From the NCBI GenBank assembly GCA_014332815.1, contig JACSZT010000008.1, positions 27,866-91,865 of the forward strand: a stretch of DNA of 64,000 bases, in the 5' to 3' direction. The first letter of the stretch is position 1; the number at the start of each line of letters is the position of its first letter. Source of the DNA: Weissella confusa (GTDB taxonomy: Bacteria; Bacillota; Bacilli; Lactobacillales; Lactobacillaceae). Shown one piece after another: positions 7,819-15,566 of the stretch. The position numbers and the translations under genes were made by a program. The notes beneath the pieces were generated by a model, which saw only the letters and a list, made by a program, of their open reading frames with translations, searched no databases and was not told the DNA's origin.

Positions 7819-8271
7819 ATGACGAGTAATTTGAGAGAAATTGGCATGATTGCCCGAGCTTTGGATTCAATTAGTAATGTTGAATTCAAGTCATTTAACC
7901 TAACGAAGGGGCAGTACTTGTATTTAGCCCGCATTGCGGAGAATCCCGGTATCATCCAGGAAGAACTTTCTGAGATGATTATGGTTGATCGTACAACCGT
8001 TGCGCGTGCCGTTAAGAAGCTATTAGCGGACGGTTTGATTGTGAAGCGTGATAACGCAGAAAACTTGAAAATTAAGCATTTGGAAGTGACGGATAAAGGT
8101 CGTGAACTGTATGACGTTATCAAACGTGAAAATGATCATTCAGAGACGATAGCGTTGCAAGGATTCACAGCGGATGAAGTGCAAACACTGAATAGCTTGT
8201 TGCACCGAATGCGTGAGAATGTTGCAACTGACTGGAATGCCGTGAAGAAAGGCCATCAACGAGAGTATTAG
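7819..8271 (+). CDS. MarR-family transcriptional regulator
   Basis: The 150-residue winged-helix protein shows the MarR DNA-binding core: L-T-K-G-Q-Y-L-Y-L-A-R-I, then P-G-I-I-Q-E-E-L-S-E-M-I-M-V-D-R-T-T-V-A-R-A-V-K-K-L and the wing D-G-L-I-V-K-R-D. The start was set at the ATG after GAGGA; upstream ATGs in the same frame lie inside the promoter. The gene sits nine bases before a PaiA-like acetyltransferase, so it probably regulates that operon and itself through the palindrome at 7770. Confidence 0.9.
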   Translation: MTSNLREIGMIARALDSISNVEFKSFNLTKGQYLYLARIAENPGIIQEELSEMIMVDRTTVARAVKKLLADGLIVKRDNAENLKIKHLEVTDKGRELYDVIKRENDHSETIALQGFTADEVQTLNSLLHRMRENVATDWNAVKKGHQREY

Positions 8272-8280
8272 GAGAGAAAT

Positions 8281-8799
8281 ATGACAACGACACATAAGCG
8301 ACTAAGCGTAACTGATGTGAATGAGCTGCGTGAGATTTCAATCGAGACGTTTACAGATACTTTCGGTGCTCAAAACACACCTGAAAATTTACGTGATTAT
8401 TTGGCTGATGCATATCAAGAATCGGTGCTTGTAAAAGAATTAGAAAATGCCGAGTCATTATTTTATTTTGTGATGGTAGATGATGAAATTGCGGGCTATT
8501 TGAAGTTGAATGTTGGGGATGCCCAGTCTGAAGATATGGGTGAATCAGCCCTCGAAGTTGAACGCATCTATGTCCTTAAGAGTTTCCAACGCCGTGGATT
8601 GGGACGCGTCTTCATTACTGAGGCTGAAAAGGTTGCCCATGAGTTGAATAAGGATCGCATTTGGCTTGGTGTTTGGGAGTACAACCCAAATGCGATTGCT
8701 TTCTACGAGAAGATGGGCTTCTTAAAGACTGGTGAATCCCATGATTTCTACATGGGCACGGATCGACAAACAGATATCTTGATGGCCAAGGAATTGTGA
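8281..8799 (+). CDS. GNAT acetyltransferase, PaiA-like polyamine N-acetyltransferase
   Basis: The 172-residue protein resembles Bacillus subtilis PaiA, a spermidine/spermine N1-acetyltransferase, along most of its length: S-I-E-T-F-x-D-T-F, D-A-Q-S-E-x-M-G, L-E-x-E-R-I-Y, W-L-G-V-W-E and a FYMG segment near the end. The acetyl-CoA pyrophosphate loop is Q-R-R-G-L-G-R (about residues 102-108). It likely controls polyamine levels or detoxifies an amine. Operon with marR upstream and a small membrane protein 11 bases downstream. Confidence 0.85.
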   Translation: MTTTHKRLSVTDVNELREISIETFTDTFGAQNTPENLRDYLADAYQESVLVKELENAESLFYFVMVDDEIAGYLKLNVGDAQSEDMGESALEVERIYVLKSFQRRGLGRVFITEAEKVAHELNKDRIWLGVWEYNPNAIAFYEKMGFLKTGESHDFYMGTDRQTDILMAKEL

Positions 8800-8809
8800 G
8801 CATAACCGG

Positions 8810-9193
8810 ATGAAGAGTAAAACAGTACAACTTATCATACTAGACGTTGTGACAGCGTTCTTTATGCCCGCCTACATGTTATTTGTTTTCTATGGTTGGT
8901 GGCATTTGATTAATCCGATATGGGATGTCAAAGGTGGTAATGACTTCATATGGATGTTGATACTGCTATTGCTAGTTTTGTTACTAGTTGCATTGGTGTT
9001 CGGGCCATTACTTGTGACTATCTGGGTTAATGCTAGATATTTTAGAAAGCGTGCACGGAATGGTGGTAAGGATACAGTCTGGATTGTATTGATAACACTC
9101 GCTGCGTACATCGAGGCCTGGTATTTTGGTAACCACTATTTGTGGAAGGTAATTGAGACCGTACAGAATGATTATGTCTGGACCTGGTGGTAA
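8810..9193 (+). CDS. Small membrane protein of unknown function
   Basis: The 127-residue protein has three clear hydrophobic segments (about residues 8-30, 43-70, 88-108) with a basic loop after the second. I recognise no family. It follows the PaiA-like gene by ten bases and ends at a strong terminator, so it is probably cotranscribed with marR-paiA. The ribosome site is weak, which suggests coupled or low translation. Confidence 0.55.
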   Translation: MKSKTVQLIILDVVTAFFMPAYMLFVFYGWWHLINPIWDVKGGNDFIWMLILLLLVLLLVALVFGPLLVTIWVNARYFRKRARNGGKDTVWIVLITLAAYIEAWYFGNHYLWKVIETVQNDYVWTWW

Positions 9194-9201
9194 TGAAAAC
9201 G

Positions 9202-9247
9202 AAAAACTGGTAAATTCACCCATTTGTGGCGAATTTACCAGTTTTTT
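9202..9247. terminator. Bidirectional terminator
   Basis: AAAACTGGTAAATTC and GAATTTACCAGTTTT form a long near-perfect stem flanked by A and T runs between convergent genes. Confidence 0.9.
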
Positions 9248-9250
9248 CTG

Positions 9251-9883
9251 TTAACGCAGTGCTTGCTGGGTCATTAAGGTGACGTTCGCGAGTACCGTTT
9301 CATTATTAAGTTGAGTCTGGAACTTATATTGTGACATGAAATGAATCATCAGCTGACCTGCAATAATGCGAAGCAAATCATAGCCGGTTAACTGATGATT
9401 AATGGATGAATCACTACGCATTAGGCCCTGCAAAATTGTCGTCACATGACCTAACTTTGGGCCGATTTCGCTAATCATATGTTCTCTAAGAGTCGTATTA
9501 GCTAAGGCCTCGTTTACTAATACCTGAATCACTTGGTTGTTCTGTTGCATGAATGACCAACGATCAGACACGATGAATGCGATAACATCATCAATGGTGG
9601 TTGCTTTATCTTGAACAGATGTGACGAATTGCTCACTGACATTGGGCACTAGTTGTTCAAGGAGTGGTGCCAGGATCGCATCCAGCAACGCGTTTTTATT
9701 TTTAAAGTGCTTGAACATGGTCGCATCACTGAGACCAGCTTCTTGAGCAATGGCTGCCGTAGAGGTTGCATGGAAGCCGTTTTGTGCAAATAGGCTTACT
9801 GCAGCACGTAGAATACGGCGCTTGCCATCGGGCATATCAGTAGTTGTTAGCCATTCATCAAAACTTAAAACTTGATTAGTCAT
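9251..9883 (-). CDS. TetR-family regulator of the adjacent ABC exporter
   Basis: The 210-residue protein has a TetR N-terminal helix-turn-helix (about residues 17-65: R-R-I-L-R-A-A-V-S-L-F-A-Q-N-G-F-H-A-T-S-T then I-A-Q-E-A-G-L-S-D-A-T-M-F-K-H-F). A ligand-binding helical domain follows. It is the last gene of an ATPase-permease-regulator operon, six bases after the permease. A nine-base-arm dyad at 11736, just downstream of the operon's -10 box, is the probable operator, so the exporter and its regulator would be repressed together until a drug binds. Confidence 0.9.
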   Translation of the reverse strand: MTNQVLSFDEWLTTTDMPDGKRRILRAAVSLFAQNGFHATSTAAIAQEAGLSDATMFKHFKNKNALLDAILAPLLEQLVPNVSEQFVTSVQDKATTIDDVIAFIVSDRWSFMQQNNQVIQVLVNEALANTTLREHMISEIGPKLGHVTTILQGLMRSDSSINHQLTGYDLLRIIAGQLMIHFMSQYKFQTQLNNETVLANVTLMTQQALR

Positions 9884-9889
9884 GTTAAT

Positions 9890-10993
9890 TTACACCTTTC
9901 GATAACGCTTTAGGCCAACAATATTGCCAATCGTTAAAATGATAATAAAAATTACCAAAGCAAGCAAATTACCGGCAATGTCAGAGAAGCTGGCTCCCTT
10001 GAGGATGACATCGGTCAAAGCAGACGCAGCGTACTTCATTGGCAACAAGTTAGCTAGCCATTGTGCCCAGTCGGCCATAGCATGCAAATCAATCAAGCCC
10101 GAAAAGAAAATTTGTGGCACGACAACCAGTGGGATAAATTGCATCATTTGGAATTCGGATTGTGCAAATGTTGACATGAAAATTCCTAACGCTAAGGCAA
10201 CTAATGCCAACAAAAGGGTCGTTAAGATAACTAAGAAAATCGAACCAGCGACTTGAACGTTAAGGACGTTGATGGTAAACAAAACGATTAACAATGTCTG
10301 AACAACGGCGACAAAGCCATAACTAATTAAGTACCCATAGACAATCTCAGCACGGCGCACTGGGGTTGCTAGCAAACGTTCAAGTGTACCTGATGTACGT
10401 TCCTTCAATAAGGCCATCCCCGAAATCAAAAAGACAAAGAAGAATACGAAGAACCCCATCAAAATCGGCATCATCTTATCAAAGAAAGTTGAGTTGGCAT
10501 TGCCGTAATTGTAGGTGTTCAGGATTTTTGGTGTTTGCGCAGCGACTTTTTTTGTCTGAACAGCGGCCGGTAAATTAGCTTCTAAAGCTTTTAGCGCATC
10601 CGCCATGCCGGTAATGTTTGATTTGGTGATGGCGCCTTGTAAGGCCATCTTCGCTAATGCAGTTTTGGAAACATCCGTGTTGGCATAAGTCACATGGTAG
10701 GTGTTATCTGAATAATCAATGATTGCATCAACGCGTTCAGCTTCCAAAGCCTTCTTAGATGATGCCGTAGAATCATAAGCCTTAACAGAAACGTGTTTTG
10801 TAGCATCAAGGTTGTTGTAAATGGCGGTGGGCACTTGGACTGTCGCGATTGAACTTGTTGTCGTGGTATTAACGTTAAAGACGTAGCTCATTAGTGCGAG
10901 CACCAGTAGAGGCGCCACAAACAACAAGGCGAGGGTGCGCTTGTCGCGAATCAATTCAGTTAAAACGCGTGTAGCGATTGCAAATGTTTTCAT
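9890..10993 (-). CDS. ABC-2 type exporter permease
   Basis: The 367-residue protein has the ABC-2 arrangement. One N-terminal membrane segment (about residues 20-42) is followed by a ~130-residue extracytoplasmic domain. Five to six C-terminal segments follow (about residues 175-360), with E-R-T-S-G-T-L-E-R-L-L-A-T-P before the third segment, a conserved ABC-2 coupling motif. It overlaps the ATPase gene by four bases (ATGA). With the ATPase it forms a dimeric exporter for drugs or lipids; the substrate is unknown. Confidence 0.9.
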   Translation of the reverse strand: MKTFAIATRVLTELIRDKRTLALLFVAPLLVLALMSYVFNVNTTTTSSIATVQVPTAIYNNLDATKHVSVKAYDSTASSKKALEAERVDAIIDYSDNTYHVTYANTDVSKTALAKMALQGAITKSNITGMADALKALEANLPAAVQTKKVAAQTPKILNTYNYGNANSTFFDKMMPILMGFFVFFFVFLISGMALLKERTSGTLERLLATPVRRAEIVYGYLISYGFVAVVQTLLIVLFTINVLNVQVAGSIFLVILTTLLLALVALALGIFMSTFAQSEFQMMQFIPLVVVPQIFFSGLIDLHAMADWAQWLANLLPMKYAASALTDVILKGASFSDIAGNLLALVIFIIILTIGNIVGLKRYRKV

Positions 10994-11715
10994 CGTTGGG
11001 CCTCCGCTTTCAAAAAGACATGTTCAATTGAAGCGACACCGTATTGTTGTTCTAATGCCTTGGGTGCATCATTTGCAATTACAGACCCGTCAAGTAGTAG
11101 GGCAACGCGATCGGTTAGTTCCGCTTCATCCATGAAGTGAGTGGTTACCAAAATGGCGCGACCTTCATCACGTAGGCGTGTTAATTCAGTCCAAATTTTT
11201 TGGCGCAATGATGGATCAATCCCAACAGTTGGCTCATCCAGAACTAGTAGTTCAGGTGCACCAAGCAGGGCGATGGCCAACGATAGGCGACGCTTCATGC
11301 CACCAGAGTAACCACTGACGCGTTTGTCTAAGTCATTGGTCAAATCAACCACTTCGGCAACGTGATTGATTTCTGTTACGACATCGCTGGTGACATTTTT
11401 CATTTTGGCAAAGAAAGCGAGATTTTCACGACCACTTAAAGCGTCATAAAGCGCGTCAGTCTGGGCCATGTAACCGATATTAGCTAGTAATTCACGATTG
11501 GGCATCACTGTGTCGAAAACGGTTGCTTGGCCGCCATCAGCTTTTTCCATACCAAGCGTAATCTTGATGATTGTTGATTTACCAGCGCCTGATGGCCCGA
11601 TTAGGCCAACTATTTCGCTGCCGTGAACTTGAAAAGACACGTCCTTTAAAACGGGCTGCGAACCAAACGATTTTTTGACGTCAGATAGGTTGATAATTTC
11701 TTGAGCCATAGTCAT
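10990..11715 (-). CDS. ABC transporter ATP-binding protein
   Basis: The 241-residue nucleotide-binding protein contains Walker A G-P-S-G-A-G-K-S-T (about residues 38-46), the Q-loop, signature Y-S-G-G-M-K-R-R-L-S, Walker B L-L-V-L-D-E-P and the H-loop T-T-H-F. It is of the CcmA/drug-exporter subfamily. Two ATG codons six bases apart could start translation; AAAGGA precedes the first by five bases. First gene of the TetR-controlled operon. Confidence 0.92.
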   Translation of the reverse strand: MTMAQEIINLSDVKKSFGSQPVLKDVSFQVHGSEIVGLIGPSGAGKSTIIKITLGMEKADGGQATVFDTVMPNRELLANIGYMAQTDALYDALSGRENLAFFAKMKNVTSDVVTEINHVAEVVDLTNDLDKRVSGYSGGMKRRLSLAIALLGAPELLVLDEPTVGIDPSLRQKIWTELTRLRDEGRAILVTTHFMDEAELTDRVALLLDGSVIANDAPKALEQQYGVASIEHVFLKAEAQR

Positions 11716-11735
11716 ATTATCCTTTGTGTAAATTT

Positions 11736-11757
11736 GGTAAGTAAGTGATTACTTACC
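11736..11757. promoter_or_regulatory. Probable TetR operator
   Basis: GGTAAGTAA and TTACTTACC are perfect nine-base arms around GTGA. The dyad lies between the -10 box and the first gene of the minus-strand ABC operon, a classic repressor position. Confidence 0.75.
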
Positions 11758-11768
11758 TGCTCAAGGAT

Positions 11769-11796
11769 AGTATACCGCAATCAGATGAAGGTGCAA
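11769..11796 (-). promoter_or_regulatory. Promoter of the ABC exporter operon
   Basis: On the minus strand TTGCAC (11796-11791) and TATACT (11774-11769) are separated by 16 bases, immediately upstream of the TetR dyad. Confidence 0.7.
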
Positions 11797-11947
11797 GGCT
11801 TTATGCAATATAAAGCCTCACATGACTGCGAAGCTAGAGAATGCCTTATCAGGGCAGAAGTGCTAAAAATGGCATAAATGTACATGTATTTTTTGTCAGG
11901 AAGGTTCGTGGCTTAATGCGCGTGCACGTTGTATAATTGAAAGCATT

Positions 11948-13117
11948 ATGAATAAGATTTTACAAGAACAATTTTTCGTTGATAATCTATCAGCGCAACA
12001 AGAAGCCGTTATTTCTAACATGAACGCCTACATTGGGGATGGTTTGAAGCAAAACGATCACCGTGTGGCAATTATCCAAGGTGCTGCTGGTACCGGTAAG
12101 TCAGTTGTTTTGATGAACCTGGTTACTAAGTACATGACTGACAAGCGTTACAAGACTGCGTTAGTTGTTAACCACCCTGAGCTATTCAAGGCCTACAAGG
12201 ATTTGGCCGTTGATATTCCAGGTATGCGCGACAAGGACATTACGCGTCCTACTCCATTGATTAACAACGCGCAAAAGCGTAACTGGAAGTACGATGTTAT
12301 TTTCGTTGACGAAGCGCACTTGCTATTGTCAAAGCCAGAGCCATACATGCACTACAATGGTGAAAACCAATTGCAGGACTTGATGGACTTGGCCAAGGTT
12401 GTAGTCGTGGTTTATGACTTCGCCCAAGTGTTCCAATCAAAGATGTACTGGGATAAGGACTTGCTATTTAAGACGATCGGCAAGCACCCATACCACCAAT
12501 TCGACATGGATTTCCAATACCGTATGGTGGCCAGCCAAGAACAAGTGGACTGGATGGATGATTTGACGGCTGAAAAGCCATTGCACCCATTCCCAAACAA
12601 TTCTGATTTTGAATTCAAGGTCTTTGACAAGGCGGGTGATTTGTACGAAGCCATTAAGGCGAAAAACAAGGAATTCGGTCAAAGTCGTGTTGTTGCAACG
12701 TCAGGATTCCCACGTATTGATGGACGCCACAACGTTGAAATGGATACGTTTAACTTGCCTTGGGATGAGTGGGATCCACAACGTACGCACTGGGCCAAGC
12801 GTGAGGGTTCAATTACGCAAGTTGGAACGATTTATACGTTGCAAGGATTTGATTTGAATTATGTGGGGATGATTATCGGTCCTTCATTTGGTTACGATCC
12901 TAAGACGGATAGCGTAACGATTATTCCTGAAAAGTATTCTCACAAGGAAATTTTCAAGAAGCGTCAAGACCGCAAGTTCACGGAAGAAGAGTACAAGGCC
13001 TTTATTGCCAACGTTTTGAACGTCTTGATCAAGCGCGGTAAGTATGGTTTGTACTTGACGGCGTACGATGACGCTTTGCGTGCTCGTTTGCTGGAATTGC
13101 AAGAAGAGAATAAGTAA
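11948..13117 (+). CDS. DUF2075 P-loop ATPase/helicase-like protein
   Basis: The 389-residue cytoplasmic protein has Walker A G-A-A-G-T-G-K-S (about residues 45-52), Walker B V-I-F-V-D-E-A-H (about residues 119-126) and a superfamily I-like C-terminal part ending in a T-L-Q-G-F-D-L-N-Y-V-G segment, as in DUF2075/Schlafen-group-3 helicase proteins. A nucleic-acid role is inferred. The -10 TATAAT (11932-11937) leaves a leader of only about four bases before the ATG and no ribosome site, so the mRNA may be nearly leaderless. Codon use is strongly biased to preferred codons (AAG, GTT, CCA), suggesting good expression. Confidence 0.8.
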   Translation: MNKILQEQFFVDNLSAQQEAVISNMNAYIGDGLKQNDHRVAIIQGAAGTGKSVVLMNLVTKYMTDKRYKTALVVNHPELFKAYKDLAVDIPGMRDKDITRPTPLINNAQKRNWKYDVIFVDEAHLLLSKPEPYMHYNGENQLQDLMDLAKVVVVVYDFAQVFQSKMYWDKDLLFKTIGKHPYHQFDMDFQYRMVASQEQVDWMDDLTAEKPLHPFPNNSDFEFKVFDKAGDLYEAIKAKNKEFGQSRVVATSGFPRIDGRHNVEMDTFNLPWDEWDPQRTHWAKREGSITQVGTIYTLQGFDLNYVGMIIGPSFGYDPKTDSVTIIPEKYSHKEIFKKRQDRKFTEEEYKAFIANVLNVLIKRGKYGLYLTAYDDALRARLLELQEENK

Positions 13118-13125
13118 TCTTGATT

Positions 13126-13160
13126 AACGTGTTTAGCTTTTGAGCTAGGCGCGTTTTTTG
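13126..13160 (+). terminator. Probable terminator after the DUF2075 gene
   Basis: AACGTG and AGCT on one side pair imperfectly with AGCT and CGCGTT on the other, followed by six T. Confidence 0.5.
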
Positions 13161-13165
13161 TATTC

Positions 13166-13188
13166 ACTACTTTGTGACACAAAGTAGT
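13166..13188. promoter_or_regulatory. Perfect 23-base palindrome upstream of padR
   Basis: ACTACTTTGTG and CACAAAGTAGT are exact 11-base arms around a single A, ending one base before the -35 box of padR. A related half site, ACTACTTAGT (13199-13208), lies within the spacer. This is the likely PadR operator. Confidence 0.65.
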
Positions 13189-13216
13189 TGACGTATCGAC
13201 TACTTAGTTTTACTAT
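13189..13216 (+). promoter_or_regulatory. padR promoter
   Basis: TTGACG (13189-13194), a 16-base spacer and TACTAT (13211-13216), wedged against the large palindrome. Confidence 0.6.
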
Positions 13217-13255
13217 ATAGTGGTACTAAGCAATACGAAGTAGCGAGGAAATAAG

Positions 13256-13576
13256 ATGACTGGCATAACAGAAATATTGAAAGGGGTCCTTGAAGGGGTA
13301 GTGCTTGAGATTATCAACCGCCATGAAACATACGGTTATGAAATAACCAAAACCCTCCAAGACGCTGGTTTTGAAGATATTGTCGAGGGCACGGTTTACA
13401 CGATTTTGATTCGCTTGGAGAAGAAGAATCTCGTGAACGTTGAAAAAAAGAAGTCTGATGTTGGTCCGATGCGTAAGTTTTACACACTAAATGCAGCGGG
13501 TGAAGCAGAATTGCGTGATTTTTGGGAACGCTGGGGTTTTATCACAGCCCAGCTAAACAAGCTGAAGGAGAATTAA
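13256..13576 (+). CDS. PadR-family transcriptional regulator
   Basis: The 106-residue protein is the short PadR type: winged helix at residues 10-80 (V-L-E-I-I-N-R-H-E-T-Y-G-Y-E-I-T-K-T-L then E-G-T-V-Y-T-I-L-I-R-L-E-K-K-N-L-V) and a short dimerising C-terminal helix. AGCGAGGA precedes the start. It lies two bases before a DUF1048 gene, a pairing repeatedly seen in lactobacilli. It probably represses itself and its partner through the palindrome at 13166. Confidence 0.9.
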   Translation: MTGITEILKGVLEGVVLEIINRHETYGYEITKTLQDAGFEDIVEGTVYTILIRLEKKNLVNVEKKKSDVGPMRKFYTLNAAGEAELRDFWERWGFITAQLNKLKEN

Positions 13577-13578
13577 TA

Positions 13579-13956
13579 ATGGCACTAGAATGGACGGACA
13601 TTAAGAAGTGGTTTGACTTCAAGCAAATGAAGGCAGACAAGGCGGAATGGAACAAGCAGCAAGCGCGTATTAAGGCGATGCCAGCAGATTATCAGATTGT
13701 CATCGGCGAAGTGCAAAATTATTTCTGGCATTTTGCTGGCGGTGACGGCATGGATATGATGGCAAGCATTTACGATTTGATCGACTTTTTCGAGGAGGGT
13801 GCAGCAAATAACGTGCCGGTACTTGAATTGGTAGGAAATGATGTCGCTGAGTTTGCTGAGAATGCTTTGCGTGAAATGCAGGCTAAGCGTTGGACGGATG
13901 ATGTAAAGGTTAAAATCAATCAGCGCGTTGCTGAAAAGCTCGCAAAGTTGCAATAA
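13579..13956 (+). CDS. DUF1048 family protein
   Basis: The 125-residue soluble, helical protein belongs to DUF1048, known almost only as the partner of PadR regulators. Seen here are an N-terminal K-K-W-F-D-F-K-Q-M-K-A-D-K-A-E-W region and a central I-Y-D-L-I-D-F-F-E-E-G-A-A-N segment. The ATG at 13579, after GAAGGAG, is the start; an upstream in-frame start would overlap padR by 55 bases without a ribosome site. Function unknown; it may modulate the PadR protein or act on its inducer. Confidence 0.85.
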   Translation: MALEWTDIKKWFDFKQMKADKAEWNKQQARIKAMPADYQIVIGEVQNYFWHFAGGDGMDMMASIYDLIDFFEEGAANNVPVLELVGNDVAEFAENALREMQAKRWTDDVKVKINQRVAEKLAKLQ

Positions 13957-14088
13957 TGATAACGTTTTCACAAAATAAAATGGCTATGTAAGCGTATTCA
14001 CGGGCGTTTTTGGTGTTTCTTTGTTCCTTTTTTCACAAGTTCGTGCTATAGTAAATGCATTGATAAAAATGATTTAGAGGTAAACGAC

Positions 14089-14469
14089 ATGACTGCTGTG
14101 ATGACGACGAATATTATTAATGTAAACAACCACTTCAACAATGTGCTACGCAAGTTGCGCGCTGGCCAAACTGTTTCATCTGTTGTTCGTGAAGAAGGTT
14201 GGGCTGCCCCAGTTTTGGAGCAAATGCAAACATGGTATACGTTTGATTACGAAGGCTACATGTCAGATATCCGTACTATCGAAGCCGGCGAGCAACTACG
14301 TGATCTTGATTCAGCTGAAGATGCTTGCAACTTGTTGATGGTTTACGCTGCAACGCGTCGTGATGGGTTCGATTACAAGGATGCCTACTACGAAATGTGC
14401 CGTTTGAACGATGAGTCAACAGACTACCGTGCGAACGTTTTGGCTGTTATTGACAACGCAGCTGCTTAA
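14089..14469 (+). CDS. Hypothetical protein
   Basis: I do not recognise this 126-residue soluble acidic protein. It is free of membrane segments and predicted to be helical, with a Tyr/Asp-rich middle. RBS AGAGG seven bases before the ATG and a terminator at 14487 support a real single-gene unit. A TATAGT -10 box lies at 14047, with only poor -35 candidates (TTGTTC at 14021, 20 bases away). Confidence 0.65.
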   Translation: MTAVMTTNIINVNNHFNNVLRKLRAGQTVSSVVREEGWAAPVLEQMQTWYTFDYEGYMSDIRTIEAGEQLRDLDSAEDACNLLMVYAATRRDGFDYKDAYYEMCRLNDESTDYRANVLAVIDNAAA

Positions 14470-14486
14470 TTTAAAATATGACTTTT

Positions 14487-14525
14487 AACACCTAACTTTG
14501 TTTGGATACGAGGTTGGGTGTTTTA
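14487..14525 (+). terminator. Terminator
   Basis: AACACCTAAC and GTTGGGTGTT pair around a loop and are followed by TTTA. Confidence 0.65.
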
Positions 14526-14563
14526 CTTTGTTATACTTGTGCATAATACGAGGGAGGTGTGCT

Positions 14564-15214
14564 ATGCAAGACATATTTGATCTACTTAAGGCGCATGCAG
14601 ATTCGGAAACGGCAGTGGGAATGTCTGCGTATCAACGCAACCAGTTTCCGTTTCTGGGCATTAAAACGCCAGTCCGCCGAGAATTAACCAAGCCGTTTAT
14701 CAAGGCTGCAAAGCAAAGTGGCGTGATTGACTGGGATTTTGTAGAGACTGCTTGGAAACAAGATGCCCGTGAATACCAATATGTGGCCTTGGATATGTTG
14801 AAAGCACAGATGGATTTGTTGGTTCCTGATGATTTAGCGCGTTTCCAAGCATTGGCGATGCGTAAGTCATGGTGGGATACAGTTGATAACATGGCGCACG
14901 AAGTTGGCCATATTGTTGTCACGTATCCTGAAACAAAAGGAACGATGCTGGCTTGGAGTCGACATGATGACTTTTGGGTGCGTCGTTTGGCGATTCTTCA
15001 TCAATTGTTTTTGAAGGATCAAACGGATACAGCGTTAATGACGGAAATTCTAACTGCTAACTTTGGTTCGTCTGAGTTTTTTATTAACAAAGCCATTGGC
15101 TGGGCATTGCGTCAGTATAGTAAGACGAATCCTGATTGGGTGCGTGAGTTTATTGCAACTCATGAAAGCGAAATGACGCCATTATCAATTCGTGAAGGCA
15201 GCAAATATGTCTAG
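14564..15214 (+). CDS. AlkD-like DNA alkylation repair protein
   Basis: The 216-residue protein is an all-helical HEAT-like repeat glycosylase of the AlkC/AlkD family, which removes N3- and N7-alkylated purines. Family marks are F-L-G-I-K-T-P-V-R-R near the start, S-W-W-D-T-V-D-N-M-A in the middle and E-F-F-I-N-K-A-I-G-W-A-L-R-Q-Y-S-K near the C-terminus, which carries the catalytic Trp/Asp/Arg surface. The ATG after GGGAGGTG is chosen; a 22-residue longer reading has no ribosome site and crosses the upstream terminator. Single gene. Confidence 0.9.
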   Translation: MQDIFDLLKAHADSETAVGMSAYQRNQFPFLGIKTPVRRELTKPFIKAAKQSGVIDWDFVETAWKQDAREYQYVALDMLKAQMDLLVPDDLARFQALAMRKSWWDTVDNMAHEVGHIVVTYPETKGTMLAWSRHDDFWVRRLAILHQLFLKDQTDTALMTEILTANFGSSEFFINKAIGWALRQYSKTNPDWVREFIATHESEMTPLSIREGSKYV

Positions 15215-15259
15215 GATAACGGCCTGCAAAAAAATAATTACTTTTTTGAGGTTTTAGAC

Positions 15260-15288
15260 TTTACAAACAAAAACAAAGGGCGTATATT
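15260..15288 (+). promoter_or_regulatory. tRNA-Arg promoter
   Basis: TTTACA (15260-15265), a 17-base spacer and TATATT (15283-15288), 33 bases before the tRNA. Confidence 0.65.
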
Positions 15289-15321
15289 TAATTATGTTGT
15301 TGAGGCAACGAATTAAATATT

Positions 15322-15394
15322 GGGCTTATATGCTAATTGGATAAACACCCCGGCTACGAACCGGGTATTGCAGGTTCGAGTCCTGCTAGGCCCA
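15322..15394 (+). tRNA. tRNA-Arg (anticodon ACG), unusual D-arm
   Basis: A 73-base cloverleaf can be drawn. The acceptor stem is GGGCTTA with TAGGCCC. The anticodon stem is CCCGG/CCGGG with loop CTACGAA (anticodon ACG). The T stem is GCAGG/CCTGC with TTCGAGT. The D stem is weak (TGCT against AACA, one C-A mismatch) although the loop keeps GG. CCA is not encoded. It may be a minor or degenerate isoacceptor. Confidence 0.8.
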
Positions 15395-15396
15395 TC

Positions 15397-15432
15397 AAAG
15401 AAAGCACCGAGAGAAAATTCCTTCGGTGCTTT
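15397..15432 (+). terminator. tRNA terminator
   Basis: AAAGCACCGA, loop and TTCGGTGCTTTT directly after the tRNA. Confidence 0.85.
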
Positions 15433-15500
15433 TATTGTGTATTCGAGCATAATTCTAGGTTCATCATTTTGTTTGAAGTTGCTAATTAAATATATAAATA

Positions 15501-15544
15501 CCCGTAACATCACCGACCGTTATTCAGGCTTGTGATGTTACGGG
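15501..15544 (-). terminator. Long hairpin closing the minus-strand three-gene cluster
   Basis: A perfect 13-base stem (CCCGTAACATCAC with GTGATGTTACGGG) lies 23 bases past the end of the membrane-anchored protein gene. The T-run is weak in either direction. Confidence 0.6.
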
Positions 15545-15566
15545 TTATTACTTTTTATAAACTTAG

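Noticed and set aside
13956-14000. cre sites TGATAACGTTTTCA and TGTAAGCGTATTCA after the DUF1048 gene
   Set aside because: Each has a mismatch in the core and neither sits well relative to a recognisable promoter; too weak to list.
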